DNA of 60,034 bases from Streptomyces ipomoeae 91-03 (GCF_000317595.1 NZ_AEJC01000297.1:1-60034), one strand, 5' to 3'; counted from the first letter of the stretch, positions 50,152-58,989 are shown. Made by a program: numbers and translations. The notes: generated by a model not told the origin, from the sequence alone.

Positions 50152-51450
50152 TCAGAAGAGGTCCGGGCACCAAGGGCGCCTGGACGTCCGCAGCAGGGCG
50201 TCGGCGACAGAGGCGGCGCCCTTCCGCTGTTCCCGCACCCGGCCGAGCGCGGCGAGCCGTACCGCCGACTCGTCGCCCAGCCACAGCGTGGCCAGGTCCG
50301 CGACCTCCAGCGTGAGGTCGGCGTCCTCGCTCGTCGGCACACAACTCGCGCCGTCCGGGCCGGCGTCCAGCCGGTAGCGCCCACCGGCATAGCCGTCCGG
50401 GTCGACGACATCCCACACGAGCGTCCCGGTCCCGGCGTACGACCGGGCCTCCAGCGCCCGTACGACGTCCAGGATCCGCACCCACAGCCAGTCCGCCTGC
50501 GCGGTGACGCGGGCGGCGCGCGGGTCGGGGAAGAAGTGCGGGAGGAGGTCGTCGGGGGCCCGCGAGCCCGTCTTGACCTTGGTGATCCAGTCGATCGAGC
50601 AGAGGTACTGCCACAGGGCGCGTTCGGCGGCCGGGGTGGTCGCGATCAGCCAGTTGACGTCGGCCGTGTTGTGCGGCTGCATGCCGGACCAGTTGTCGTC
50701 CGACTCGTACGAGACGATCCCCTCGACCTCGTCGGCCGCTGAACGGTACACCGCGTAGAACGGCTCGGTCCACGACGAACCCAGGCGCAGGTCACCCGTG
50801 TTGATCCGCCACCAGCGCTCGTCGCGGCTGACCGCGCCGGGCTGCGCGAGGCGGAGCCGCTCGTGGAGTTCGGGGCCGATCCGGCGTACGTCCGCGCCGT
50901 CGACGAGGTCGATACGGCCGCCGTCCGCCGGGCCCGACCAGCGGGGGTCCAGGCCGGTGCGGGGGACGTCGATGGTCCACTCGGTGATCCAGGTGGCGGA
51001 GCCGAAGCCGTAGCGGCCGTAGATCGGGTACTCGGCGGCGATCAGGGTGGCGACGACGTCGCCGCGGTCCTTCGCGGCGGTGAGGTCCTCGGCCATCATC
51101 CGGGTGAGGATGCCGCGGCGGCGGTGGGTGGGGCTGACGGTGACGTTCGAGATGGCGTCGGCGGGGACGGTGCGGCCACCGACCGCGGTCAGCTCCTGGG
51201 CGAAGGAGCGGAACGTCGCCACGACGGGGGTTCCCCGGTCTCCGCTCGCGCGCAGTCGGGAGTGGGGGACGTCGTCGTCGAACGCGGCGAGGGTGCGGGA
51301 CGGGACGATGTGCGACGAGCGGTCCTTCAGCTCCTGCTCCGTCAGCGGCTCCCAGGCGCGGAGGAAGCCAGTGTTCACTGCGCGGATCCAGGACGGGATC
51401 TCTTCCTCGGTGATGGCGCGTACGGCGATGGCGGCCTGGGGAGAGCTCAT
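50152..51450 (-). CDS. Eis-type multi-domain N-acetyltransferase
   Basis: A 432-residue enzyme like mycobacterial Eis, built from two GNAT folds and an SCP2-like C-terminal domain; it acetylates amines such as aminoglycosides or lysines. The CoA-binding motif is [20 protein letters not shown]. The second segment has [21 protein letters not shown], where Tyr is a usual acid/base residue. The C-terminal domain has [20 protein letters not shown] and ends WCPDLF; the terminal Phe carboxylate is the catalytic base in Eis. It is probably monocistronic. Substrate is unknown. Confidence 0.93.
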   Translation of the reverse strand: MSSPQAAIAVRAITEEEIPSWIRAVNTGFLRAWEPLTEQELKDRSSHIVPSRTLAAFDDDVPHSRLRASGDRGTPVVATFRSFAQELTAVGGRTVPADAISNVTVSPTHRRRGILTRMMAEDLTAAKDRGDVVATLIAAEYPIYGRYGFGSATWITEWTIDVPRTGLDPRWSGPADGGRIDLVDGADVRRIGPELHERLRLAQPGAVSRDERWWRINTGDLRLGSSWTEPFYAVYRSAADEVEGIVSYESDDNWSGMQPHNTADVNWLIATTPAAERALWQYLCSIDWITKVKTGSRAPDDLLPHFFPDPRAARVTAQADWLWVRILDVVRALEARSYAGTGTLVWDVVDPDGYAGGRYRLDAGPDGASCVPTSEDADLTLEVADLATLWLGDESAVRLAALGRVREQRKGAASVADALLRTSRRPWCPDLF

Positions 51451-52100
51451 GGGTTCACGCTAGGGCCCGCCCGGCCGGCCTGTCGCGGGGTTTTCCTCGC
51501 CCCCGCCGCCCCTACCCGACCCTCCCCCAGGGGTTGCACCCCTTCAACCCCGCCCACCACGAGGCTCCGCCCGGGACCCCGCCCAGGGGCGCTGCGCCCC
51601 GGACCCCGCCCAGGGGCACTGGCTTCGCCCCGGGGCCCCGTCCAGGGGTGCTGCGCCCCCTGGGACCCCGCCGGAGCTTCACGGACACGCCGGTTTTCAA
51701 GGGTGCCGCACCTATTGGGGCTGGCCGGTCTTCAGGGGTGCCGCGCCCTCTGGGGCCCGGCCGGTCTTCAGGGGTGCTGCACTTCCTGGGGCTGGCCGGC
51801 TTTCAGGCGTGCTGCGCCTCCCGGGGCCCGACCGGTCTTCAGGCGTGCTGCGCCTCCCGGGGCCCGACCGGTCTTCAGGGATGCCGCAACCTCCTGGGCC
51901 CCGGCCGGCCCTGCGGGGGGGGCCGGGGCTCGCAAACGGGGGCGAGGCCCCCTGGAGGAGCGCTGGGCTGTGTTGATCGCGGGTTCGCCGCGTGAGGGCG
52001 AGCGGACACCGGCAAGCCGCAGCCGCCCGGCGACCGCTCACACCGGGCTTCGGTCCTGTGGCGGAAGCCGGGCGGTGAAGGCGTCGGCGTTCGGGTGGTC
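51451..52100. repeat. Intergenic region with 36-bp tandem repeats
   Basis: A 650-base gap. From about 51695 to 51905 it has five copies of a 36-base unit around GGCCGGTCTTCAGG(G/C)GTGC, with start points near 51731, 51767, 51802, 51838 and 51874. Before them, 51530-51690 is made of related GGGGCNCTGCGCCCC hairpin-like segments. Open frames across it are 12-residue repeats and look non-coding. The right third (51910-52100) has no gene either. Confidence 0.75.
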
Positions 52101-52820
52101 TCAGGTGAGGAGGTCGTCCACCTGGGCCTCGCCCTCGCGGTAGCGGCGGGCGATTTCGGCGCTGCAGTCGTCGGCGGTGCGTTGGAGGCGTTGGCGGCGG
52201 CCCGAGACCTGCTGTTCGTAGCGGACGAGACGGGCGAGGCCGGCGCCGAGTTCTTCGTCGGTACGCGCCTCCAGGTCGGAGAGTTCGACCTCGGCGAGCA
52301 TCTCGGCGGCCAGCCGGCGGTATTCCTCCCCGTGCGGCGTCCCCACGGTGACGTGCCGCGCCGACGAACGCTGGCGGGCGGGGGCATCGGTCAGGATCTC
52401 CGAGAGGCGGTCGACCAGCGCCGTCGTCTCCTCCGGCGCCGAGCCGCGCGAACCGTCCGAACCGTCCGAACCGCCCGAGTCGTTCGTGGACTCCGCCGCG
52501 CCGACCCGCCGCGCCAGTTCCGCCCTCAGGATGTCGATACGGCCCTGGAGCAGCCGCCGTACATAGCTGAGGTCCGTCTCGTCCTGCTGGGCCTCCCGGC
52601 GCAGGGTACGCAGCTCCGGCAGCCGCAGCCGGGACAGGTCCTGCTCGGCCGGGTCCGTCGGCGGCAGCGGGACACTGTCCGTGCGCTGCACCGGTGGCCG
52701 GCACGCGCCGCCCCCGATGCCCGCCGCACCCGGGATACCCGCCACGCCGGGGGTACCCGCCGCGCCCGCGACACCTGCCGTGCCCGAACCCGCCGTACCC
52801 GCCATGCTCGATGTGCTCAT
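52101..52820 (-). CDS. rsiG: RsiG, c-di-GMP-responsive anti-sigma factor for WhiG
   Basis: In Streptomyces RsiG bound to c-di-GMP holds the sporulation sigma factor WhiG inactive. The protein is a helical hairpin with two copies of E-x3-S-x2-R-x3-Q-x3-D. Both are exact here: ETDLSYVRRLLQGRID (about residue 75) and EQQVSGRRQRLQRTAD (about residue 200). An Ala/Gly-rich N-terminal leader of 45 residues (GVAGAAGTPGVAGIPGAAG) and a Ser/Gly linker between the helices are extra or variable. The ATG at 52820 was chosen over a TTG three codons upstream. The gene stands alone, divergent from dtd. Confidence 0.93.
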   Translation of the reverse strand: MSTSSMAGTAGSGTAGVAGAAGTPGVAGIPGAAGIGGGACRPPVQRTDSVPLPPTDPAEQDLSRLRLPELRTLRREAQQDETDLSYVRRLLQGRIDILRAELARRVGAAESTNDSGGSDGSDGSRGSAPEETTALVDRLSEILTDAPARQRSSARHVTVGTPHGEEYRRLAAEMLAEVELSDLEARTDEELGAGLARLVRYEQQVSGRRQRLQRTADDCSAEIARRYREGEAQVDDLLT

Positions 52821-53036
52821 GCGCCTCAACCGTCCCCTCGACCGGTGTGTGTGAGCATGGTGCCACTCCGAGTGGCCGCTATGTGACCGAGTCGCCGCGA
52901 TCCACCCCAGATGGTCGGTAATGGATCAATGAGAAAGTCCGGGCAAAGCGCTCTTCAAACTCCCGTGATCACAAACCCCCCGTAAGGAGGACCCCCTCAG
53001 GTACCGCTGATGGACGACGGCGGCATGATGGTCGGC

Positions 53037-53462
53037 ATGCGTGCGGTGGTGCAGAGGGTCGACGGTGCGAGCGTCGTCGTGGACGGTGAGACGGTCGGGG
53101 CGATCGAGGGGGAGGGGTTGTGCGTCCTGGTCGGGGTGACGCACGACGACACCAAGGAGAAGGCGGCGCAACTGGCGCGGAAGCTGTGGTCGTTGCGGAT
53201 GCTGCACGACGAGAAGTCGTGCAGTGATGTGGATGCGCCGTTGCTGGTGATCAGCCAGTTCACGTTGTACGGGGATGCGCGGAAGGGGCGGCGGCCCACG
53301 TGGAACGCCGCGGCGCCCGGGGATGTCGCCGAGCCGTTGGTGGAGGAGGTTGTCGCGCGGCTTCGGGCGTTGGGGGCGACGGTGGCGACGGGGCGGTTCG
53401 GTGCCCGGATGCGGGTGTCGCTGACGAACGACGGGCCGTTCACGGTGCTGCTGGAGATGTGA
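53037..53462 (+). CDS. dtd: D-aminoacyl-tRNA deacylase
   Basis: Removes D-amino acids wrongly charged to tRNA, protecting translation. The 141-residue protein starts [20 protein letters not shown], the family N-terminus. The catalytic motif is [19 protein letters not shown] (SQxT). The cross-subunit Gly-cisPro motif is in [13 protein letters not shown]. The internal ATG at 53037 was preferred to 53010 because all family members begin with this MRAVVQR. It is upstream of, and convergent with, the ygfZ gene. Confidence 0.95.
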   Translation: MRAVVQRVDGASVVVDGETVGAIEGEGLCVLVGVTHDDTKEKAAQLARKLWSLRMLHDEKSCSDVDAPLLVISQFTLYGDARKGRRPTWNAAAPGDVAEPLVEEVVARLRALGATVATGRFGARMRVSLTNDGPFTVLLEM

Positions 53463-53598
53463 GGCACCCGGGGGCTGCTGCGGGCCAGGGGGGAGGGACG
53501 CAACCCGGCGCATACGTGCCGCTGCGCCCCTCCCTCATCACCCCAGCGGCACGATTACCCGCAGCCAAGACGGCAACGCCCCCGCCGACCACCCGTGT

Positions 53599-54564
53599 CT
53601 ACGGCTCGACCACGACCTCCTGGGCCGCTGCCGTCGTGTCGGCCAGCAGCCTTGCCTCCAGCGGTACGTTGCGCTTGACGAGGGCCAGGGCGACCGGGCC
53701 CAGTTCGTGGTGGCGTACCGACGTCGTGATGAAGCCGATCTTGCGGCCGTCGGGGCCCTCGTCGGCCACGCGGAGGTCCGTGCCGTGGGGCGGGAGGTGG
53801 ACCTCGCTGCCGTCGAGGTGGAGGAAGACGAGGCGGCGCGGGGGCTTGCCCAGGTTCTGGACGCGGGCGACCGTCTCCTGGCCGCGGTAGCAGCCCTTCT
53901 GGAGATGGACCGCGCTGCCGATCCAGCCCAGCTCGTGCGGGATGGTGCGATGGTCGGTCTCGAAGCCGAGACGGGGGCGGTGGTGCTCGACGCGCAGCGC
54001 CTCGTACGCCAGCAGTCCGGCCGCGGGGCCCGCCTTCTCGGCGTACGACTCCAGCTCCGTACGCGGGAGGAAGAGATCACGGCCGTACGGTGTCTCGCGG
54101 ACGACGACGCCCTCCGGGACCTCGGTGATCGAACCGGCGGGGAGATGCACGACCGCGAACTCGGCGGTCCTGTCGGCCACTTCCACCCGGTAGAAGAACT
54201 TCATCGACTCCAGGTACGCGAGCAGCGCGTCCTGCGTGCCGGGCTCGACGTGGGCCCAGACGGTCGTGCCGTCGTCGACCAGGTACAGGGCGTGCTCGAT
54301 GTGGCCGTTGGCGGAGAGGATCAGGGCCTCGGTGGCCTGGCCGGTCGGGAGTTCGCTGACGTGCTGGGTGAGCAGCAGGTGCAGCCAGCTGAGCCGGTCC
54401 TCGCCGGAGACGGTGACGACGCCCCGGTGGGAGAGGTCGACGAATCCGGTGCCGTCGGCGAGGGCGCGCTGTTCGCGGAACAGGTCGCCGTAGTGGGCGG
54501 CGACACCTTCGTCCACGCCCTCGGCGGGAACGGCGCCGGGCAGGGACAGCAGTGGGCTCTTCAT
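53599..54564 (-). CDS. ygfZ: Folate-binding protein YgfZ (GcvT-like)
   Basis: A 321-residue folate-binding protein involved in iron-sulfur cluster maintenance. It has the GcvT fold: an N-terminal FVDLSHRGVVTVSGEDRLSWLH and the diagnostic motif with the conserved Cys, LQKGCYRGQETVARVQNLGK. The end has LGPVALALVKRNVP. Actinobacterial members are about this size. The upstream gene on the same strand is a Fur regulator with 69 bases between, a conserved Streptomyces neighbourhood. Confidence 0.94.
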   Translation of the reverse strand: MKSPLLSLPGAVPAEGVDEGVAAHYGDLFREQRALADGTGFVDLSHRGVVTVSGEDRLSWLHLLLTQHVSELPTGQATEALILSANGHIEHALYLVDDGTTVWAHVEPGTQDALLAYLESMKFFYRVEVADRTAEFAVVHLPAGSITEVPEGVVVRETPYGRDLFLPRTELESYAEKAGPAAGLLAYEALRVEHHRPRLGFETDHRTIPHELGWIGSAVHLQKGCYRGQETVARVQNLGKPPRRLVFLHLDGSEVHLPPHGTDLRVADEGPDGRKIGFITTSVRHHELGPVALALVKRNVPLEARLLADTTAAAQEVVVEP

Positions 54565-54633
54565 ACGGATAAGCCTACGACTCGGTAGTTGAAGTCTTAC
54601 GGAAGCCTTACGAAGCCGGCATCCGCAGCCGCC

Positions 54634-55065
54634 TTACGGGGCTGCGGCTTTGCGGGTGCAGTTCTGGCACCGGCCGAAGATCGCGAAGTGCTTCAGATCC
54701 GTGTCGAAGCCGAAGGTCTCGCGCAGCTTGGCCGTGAACGCCGCCGCGACGTCCACGTCCGCCTCGATGACGTCCTCGCAGTCGCGGCACACCAGGTGGA
54801 TGTGGTGGTGCCGGTCGGCGAGGTGGTACGTCGGCGCCCCGTGTCCGAGGTGGGCGTGGCTGACCAGGCCCAGCTCCTCCAGGAGCTCCAACGTCCGGTA
54901 CACGGTCGAAATGTTGACCCCCGACGCCGTCTTCCTCACTTCCACGAGGATGTCGTCGGGGGTCGCGTGCTCCAGGGTGTCCACGGCTTCGAGGACAAGC
55001 TGGCGCTGCGGCGTCAGCCGATAACCGCGCTGCCTGAGGTCGCTCTTCCAGTCGGTGCCTACCAC
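54634..55065 (-). CDS. Fur-family metalloregulator
   Basis: A 143-residue iron, zinc or peroxide regulator. The winged helix has SDLRQRGYRLTPQRQLVLEAVDTLEHATPDDILVEVR in overlapping parts and NISTVYRTLELLEELGLV. The metal-sensing part has YHLADRHHHIHLVCRDCEDVIE, and a C-terminal structural zinc site pairs CRDC with CQNC. The start is taken as GTG at 55065 (MVGTDWKSDLRQ); the longer frame is not conserved-looking. Whether it is Fur, Zur or PerR cannot be told; the layout is nearest to Zur-like members. It precedes ygfZ, a Fe-S-related gene. Confidence 0.92.
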   Translation of the reverse strand: MVGTDWKSDLRQRGYRLTPQRQLVLEAVDTLEHATPDDILVEVRKTASGVNISTVYRTLELLEELGLVSHAHLGHGAPTYHLADRHHHIHLVCRDCEDVIEADVDVAAAFTAKLRETFGFDTDLKHFAIFGRCQNCTRKAAAP

Positions 55066-55094
55066 GGCGTCCAGTCTAGGGCGCCACCGCCGCA

Positions 55095-55141
55095 CGGACG
55101 TCACCGTCCGAGGCTGTTCCCCGCACGGACGTCACCGTCCG
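55095..55141. terminator. Duplicated hairpin behind the HEPN-methylase operon
   Basis: Two copies of CGGACGTCACCGTCCG (55095-55110 and 55126-55141), each a 6-bp stem with a 4-base loop. They lie between fur and the end of the HsdS-like gene; the second overlaps its stop codon. They probably end the operon. Confidence 0.55.
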
Positions 55142-55776
55142 GGGGACAGCTCACCCGTCATCAGCAGGTCGGCGAGCAGAGCACGGTACTCACCGGTCGC
55201 CCGCGCGATCTCCGTGTGGACGCGGACTTTCTCGTCGAGGGCGGCGAGGGTCTCGCCGATGTCCCTCTGTTCGCCGGGCGGGGGGAGGAGTACGGGAAGC
55301 TCGCCCATGTCACGGAGGCTGATCGAAGGGATCGTCGCACCGGCCGAGCGCCTCTTGATCCACCGCTGAGCGGCACCCGCGCTCAAGTACCCGGTGAGAT
55401 ACGCCGCCAGGGACAGGTCGGCCCGGGGGGCGTCGAGCCGAAGCCGGATCATCTGGGTGTACAGCCACCCGTGGTGCTCCCCGGTCACCAGGGCGCACCG
55501 GCCGACCGTGCCTGTACGGGTGACCAGCAGGTCCCCTTCCGCCAGCCGGAACCGGTCCAGGGAGCCTGCCCTGACCGGGTCCAGGAAGACGCGCTCCACC
55601 TGCGCGATCCGCTGTTGGGACAGATCCCTGGGCAGGACGATCGGCACGCCGTCACCCGCACCCATGCGCTCCTCCGACCGGATGTGCGGTCCCACCTGCA
55701 ACGAGCACAGCTCCTTGAGGACAAGGCGCCGCCACCCCGCGGGCAGGGGCGCCCGGCCCTCGCTGGCGTCGCTCAC
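55132..55776 (-). CDS. HsdS-like specificity subunit with a single target-recognition domain
   Basis: A 214-residue type I specificity protein, about half of the usual length. It has one target-recognition domain (ELCSLQVGPHIRSEERMGAG, DGVPIVLPRDLSQQRI and LLVTRTGTVGRCALVTGEHHG) and one conserved helical spacer (ELPVLLPPPGEQRDIGETLAALDEKVRVHTEIARATGEY in overlapping parts). Half-size HsdS proteins act as dimers and read palindromic sites. The GTG start overlaps the stop of the methylase gene (GTGA). No HsdR gene follows; behind it is the fur gene. It would guide the methylase to its sites. Confidence 0.88.
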   Translation of the reverse strand: MSDASEGRAPLPAGWRRLVLKELCSLQVGPHIRSEERMGAGDGVPIVLPRDLSQQRIAQVERVFLDPVRAGSLDRFRLAEGDLLVTRTGTVGRCALVTGEHHGWLYTQMIRLRLDAPRADLSLAAYLTGYLSAGAAQRWIKRRSAGATIPSISLRDMGELPVLLPPPGEQRDIGETLAALDEKVRVHTEIARATGEYRALLADLLMTGELSPGR

Positions 55777-57389
55777 AGTCCGTACCTCCTCAACCGTTCC
55801 TCCACGGCGCTGTCGGCGGCCCTCGCCCGTGCGCTCAGTCTGCCGAGTTCCTTCGACAGCCGCGCCAGCCGGTCCCTCGCGGTGGTCGCGTCCCTGTCCG
55901 CGGCTTCCATCGGCGCGTCGCCGTGCACGAGGAGGGGCGGATCCATCCGGTAGTCGAGCGCCACGATCTCCTCGGGCCGCACCGCCCTGCTGAGTCCCGG
56001 AATGCCCGCGTGGTCCCGTCCGCTGTCCCTGGCCTCGTGCCAGGACGCGTAGGCCCGGACCAGCCGGTCCACGTCGTCGTCCGACAGCGAACGGCGATAG
56101 CGCGATGCCATGTGCCCGAGTCCCGCGCCATCCACGAAGAGCACCTGCTCCGCGCGCCCGCGAGGGGGGCGCAGGAACCAGATCTGGGTCTGGATGCGAG
56201 TGCGTTCGAAAAGCTGTGACGGCAGCGCCATCACGCAGTCGAGGGCGCCGTTCTCCAGCAGGTAGGCCCGGACATGGCGTTCCGCACCGCCCTGGAAACT
56301 GGCCCCGGACGGCATCAGAACAGCGGCCCTGCCGCCGGGGGCGAGCCGGGAGAGCACGTACTGAAGCCAGTCGAACTGCGGCGAGTGCGTCCTGGCGTAG
56401 TGCCAGGGCTCCCGGGGTTTCTCCTCCCCCACCACGATGACGTTCCCGCCCCCGAACGGCGGGTTGGTGAGCACCGCGTCGAACATCCCCGGCGGATCCG
56501 GGGGGTCCCCCTCGGGTCTCACCGGGCCGGGCGCGAGGCGCGGTCGCCGCCCACCGTGCAGCAGGACGTTCATCCGCGCGAGCCGCAGCGCCGCTTTCCG
56601 CGGCTCTCGGCCGGTGATCTCCTCCGGTGCGTCGCCGCCTCGCTCGGCGATCGCGTCCAGGTACGCGCACAGGAGTTCCCCGCTCCGGCAGAAGGGGTCG
56701 TACAACCGCCGCGCCGGAGGGCCCTGAGCGGCCAGGGACCGGGCCATGACACGGCTCACCGACGGTGGTGTGAAGAACTCGTCGGCCGCCCGCGCGTCCG
56801 CGTCCCTCAGGAGCGAGAGGAGACGGTCGAAGGCCTGCCGACTCTCGTCACGGGACGCGGGCGGATTACGGTCCAGGAACCGGATGACGTCGGCCAGCGA
56901 CAGCCGGTCGTACTCCACCGGCAGGTCCAGGTCCGGGTCCACCAGGGCGACCGCCGGGTCCTCGACGTAGCGGGCCCATCGTTTGTCCTCGTGACTCTGG
57001 AAGAAGACCAGGGACAGCAGCAGATTCAGATAGTCGGGCATGCGCAGCCGCCCCGCGAACCTGGCGGCGTCCCGCCCGGCCAGCTGCTCGACGGCCGACA
57101 GCAGGCTGCCCGACCGGTTTCCGCGCAGACCGGCCCGGAATCGGTCACCGTACGTCGTCCCCGCGGGCTCGCCCGGCTGGAGGGCGTTGGCCGGAATCGT
57201 ACGGCCGGACAACCACGTCAGGACATCCCCGGCGCGGAACGCCTCCGGCTCCGGGCCCCCGCTCTCCGGGGCGACGGGCGTCGGGAAGTCCGTGTGCCGT
57301 CGCTCCCAGTTGGTGACGGCGGGGCGCTTCACCCCCGCCATCCGGGCGATGTCGGAACGCGAGACGAGCCTCTCGCCGAAGTCAGTCAC
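55773..57389 (-). CDS. Type I-like N6-adenine DNA methyltransferase
   Basis: A 538-residue HsdM-type enzyme. The N-terminus carries a helix-turn-helix not found in classical HsdM (SRSDIARMAGVKRPAVTNWERRH, about residues 10-32). The HsdM helical domain follows, with EFFTPPSVSRVMARSLA (about 204-220). The SAM motif is LYDPFCRSGELLCAYLD, where the usual Gly after Cys is Arg. The catalytic motif is TNPPFGGGN (NPPF at 309-312). The GTG start overlaps the stop of the HEPN gene by 8 bases. It would methylate adenine in host DNA at sites set by the HsdS-like protein. Confidence 0.92.
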   Translation of the reverse strand: MTDFGERLVSRSDIARMAGVKRPAVTNWERRHTDFPTPVAPESGGPEPEAFRAGDVLTWLSGRTIPANALQPGEPAGTTYGDRFRAGLRGNRSGSLLSAVEQLAGRDAARFAGRLRMPDYLNLLLSLVFFQSHEDKRWARYVEDPAVALVDPDLDLPVEYDRLSLADVIRFLDRNPPASRDESRQAFDRLLSLLRDADARAADEFFTPPSVSRVMARSLAAQGPPARRLYDPFCRSGELLCAYLDAIAERGGDAPEEITGREPRKAALRLARMNVLLHGGRRPRLAPGPVRPEGDPPDPPGMFDAVLTNPPFGGGNVIVVGEEKPREPWHYARTHSPQFDWLQYVLSRLAPGGRAAVLMPSGASFQGGAERHVRAYLLENGALDCVMALPSQLFERTRIQTQIWFLRPPRGRAEQVLFVDGAGLGHMASRYRRSLSDDDVDRLVRAYASWHEARDSGRDHAGIPGLSRAVRPEEIVALDYRMDPPLLVHGDAPMEAADRDATTARDRLARLSKELGRLSARARAADSAVEERLRRYGL

Positions 57390-58029
57390 CGGGGTCCTCC
57401 CTGCTCGCGAGCACCGACGGGAAGCGGTCCAGCGCCCGCACCTCCTTGGCCAGGTCCGCGCCCAGCGCGTCCAGCACCCGGTAGATGCTTGCATGGTCGG
57501 CGGCGAGGTTCTCCATGTCGTGGATGGGCTTATGGTGCATGACGCGGTTGCGCAGGCAGACCACGGCCCACAGGTCGTCGTACAGGTCGTCGCGACGGCC
57601 GGCGCGCGGGAACGCCTTGTGCAGGGTGGGCACCCACAGGCTCCGGACGTAGCCCCTCGCGAGCAGGTTGGCCCAGAAGCCGAAGGTCAGCTCCGTGACC
57701 ACGTCGTCCGCGGTGACCCGGCGCCTCCCGTCCAGCCGCTCATGGCACTTGTCGCGCGCCTTGGCGACCAGTCGCCGTCCGTGTCTGTCGAGCGGCGCCA
57801 CCGTCCACCAGTCGGGCCGGCCGTAGGCGCGGACCAAACTGTCGTGCAGGGCGTTGCGCACGGCGAGTTCGACGCACTGCAGCGGGGCGTACAGAGCGGC
57901 CGACGCGTCGACGTTCCACCAGTACAGCCGCATCGCGGCCTGCGGGTCTCCCCCGGTCGCGCGCAGACAGCTCTTCAGGCGCGGCTTGGAGAAGGCGCGC
58001 CTCATCCACTCGGGCATCCTGTCGACCAC
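57382..58029 (-). CDS. Abi-like HEPN-domain protein
   Basis: A 215-residue protein of the Abi-like (abortive infection) group. HEPN proteins of this kind are often RNases that stop growth after phage attack. Two family motifs are present: PLQCVELAVRNALHDSLVR (about 50-67) and the HEPN R-x4-H as LRNRVMHHKPI with Arg160 and His165. Between them lies FGFWANLLARGYVRSLWVPTLHKAFP, typical of the Abi group. The GTG start follows GGAGGGGG at a 6-base distance; an ATG four codons on is possible. It is the first gene of a three-gene operon with the methylase and HsdS-like genes, all overlapping. Confidence 0.88.
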   Translation of the reverse strand: MVDRMPEWMRRAFSKPRLKSCLRATGGDPQAAMRLYWWNVDASAALYAPLQCVELAVRNALHDSLVRAYGRPDWWTVAPLDRHGRRLVAKARDKCHERLDGRRRVTADDVVTELTFGFWANLLARGYVRSLWVPTLHKAFPRAGRRDDLYDDLWAVVCLRNRVMHHKPIHDMENLAADHASIYRVLDALGADLAKEVRALDRFPSVLASREDPGD

Positions 58030-58160
58030 TGTTTCCCCCTCCTTTTGGGCATACGGATGCCCGGGACTGTGACTCCTCACGGAAATGACTGACTGTGCTA
58101 CAGTGGGCAGCGAACGTTCTGGGCCGCCTCTGCTTGCATGCCACCCAGGGCACGGCTTGT

Positions 58161-58199
58161 CGGAACCCCGACCGCAGTCCAAGTGCGGTCGGGGTTCCG
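58161..58199. terminator. Perfect 16-bp hairpin
   Basis: Arms CGGAACCCCGACCGCA and TGCGGTCGGGGTTCCG with a 7-base loop. It is unusually strong and sits upstream of the HEPN operon, not after a gene on the plus strand. It may end readthrough from the right, or be a structured leader. Confidence 0.7.
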
Positions 58200-58289
58200 T
58201 GCGTTGGTTCAACGATAGCCGGTAGCAGCCACGTGAGGCAAGCGCATTGCGATGCACTCGAATCTGTTAACCCCACCGGGGATGTGAAA

Positions 58290-58320
58290 CAGGGCCCCGT
58301 GGACGAACCACGAGGCCCTG
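58290..58320. terminator. Hairpin behind the nitrobindin-like gene
   Basis: Arms CAGGGCC-C-CGTGG and CCACG-A-GGCCCTG with one mismatch and a 5-base loop, about 95 bases beyond the nitrobindin-like stop, and suitable as its terminator. Confidence 0.65.
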
Positions 58321-58413
58321 CCCGCCGTCGACGCATGACGGCCGCGACGCGCTCCTCTGCTTGACGCTTCCGCCTACTCGCAGAGCGGAACCGTCTACTT
58401 GAGGAAGAACTGT

Positions 58414-58989
58414 CTACTTGAAGAACGCGATGCCGTCGTCCGGCATGTCGTCCGGGAGGGCCTTGGCCCAGCGCTCGACGTCCTCGGCGGTGACGACCTT
58501 CTTGAGGTGGGCGGACATGTAGGGGCGCAGCTCGACCTCGGGGGTCTGCTTCTCGCCGACCCACATGAGGTCGCTGTTCACATAGCCGTAGAGCCGCTTG
58601 CCGCCGCTGTAGGGGCCCGAGGCAGCCGTCCGTGCGACCGCGTCCGTGACCAGGTCGATCTGGGGCTTCTGCTTGGCCAGCTCGCCGTACCAGACCTCCA
58701 CGACGCCGTCGTCACGGGTCATGACGATCTCGACCTTGCGGTCGGCGTCGACGCGCCAGAAGCCGGACTCGGTCTCCAGCGGGCGGACCTTGTTGCCGTC
58801 GTTGTCCAGCACCCAGGTGCGGGAGTGGTACTCCAGGAAGTCCCGGCCGTCGTGGGAGAAGGTGACCTCCTGGCCGAAGTTGCACTTCTCCGAGCCGGGG
58901 AAGTCGTGGACGCCCGCGCCGGCCCAGTTGCCGAGCAGGAAGGCGAGCGGGACGAGGTCCTTGTGGAGGTCGGACGGGATCTCGATCAT
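58414..58989 (-). CDS. Nitrobindin-like (FABP/THAP4) heme-binding family protein
   Basis: A 191-residue beta-barrel protein of the FABP-like/DUF1794 family. The signature is LAFLLGNWAGAGVHDFPGSE near the N-terminus (GxWxGxG). Further strands read FLEYHSRTWVLDNDGN, ESGFWRVDADRKVEIVMTRDDGVVEVWYG and LYGYVNSDLMWVGEKQTPE. A late His (YMSAHLKKV) is the probable heme ligand. Nitrobindins bind ferric heme and may detoxify NO or peroxynitrite; heme binding here is inferred from family. The last codons are partly duplicated after the stop (CTACTTGA-like repeats at 58391-58424). Confidence 0.9.
   Translation of the reverse strand: MIEIPSDLHKDLVPLAFLLGNWAGAGVHDFPGSEKCNFGQEVTFSHDGRDFLEYHSRTWVLDNDGNKVRPLETESGFWRVDADRKVEIVMTRDDGVVEVWYGELAKQKPQIDLVTDAVARTAASGPYSGGKRLYGYVNSDLMWVGEKQTPEVELRPYMSAHLKKVVTAEDVERWAKALPDDMPDDGIAFFK

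Larger units (their letters stand above)
58030..58413. other. Intergenic region between the HEPN operon and the nitrobindin-like gene
   Basis: About 385 bases; it holds the HEPN operon promoter and two strong hairpins. A short palindrome, ACTGT GCT ACAGT (58092-58104), lies about 65 bases upstream of the HEPN start and may be an operator. The open frame on the plus strand across it overlaps the hairpins and is not credible. Confidence 0.5.

Noticed and set aside
58290..58320. A tRNA-like fold near the nitrobindin-like gene
   Set aside because: The hairpin has no anticodon arm, T-loop or CCA-like end; it fits a terminator better.
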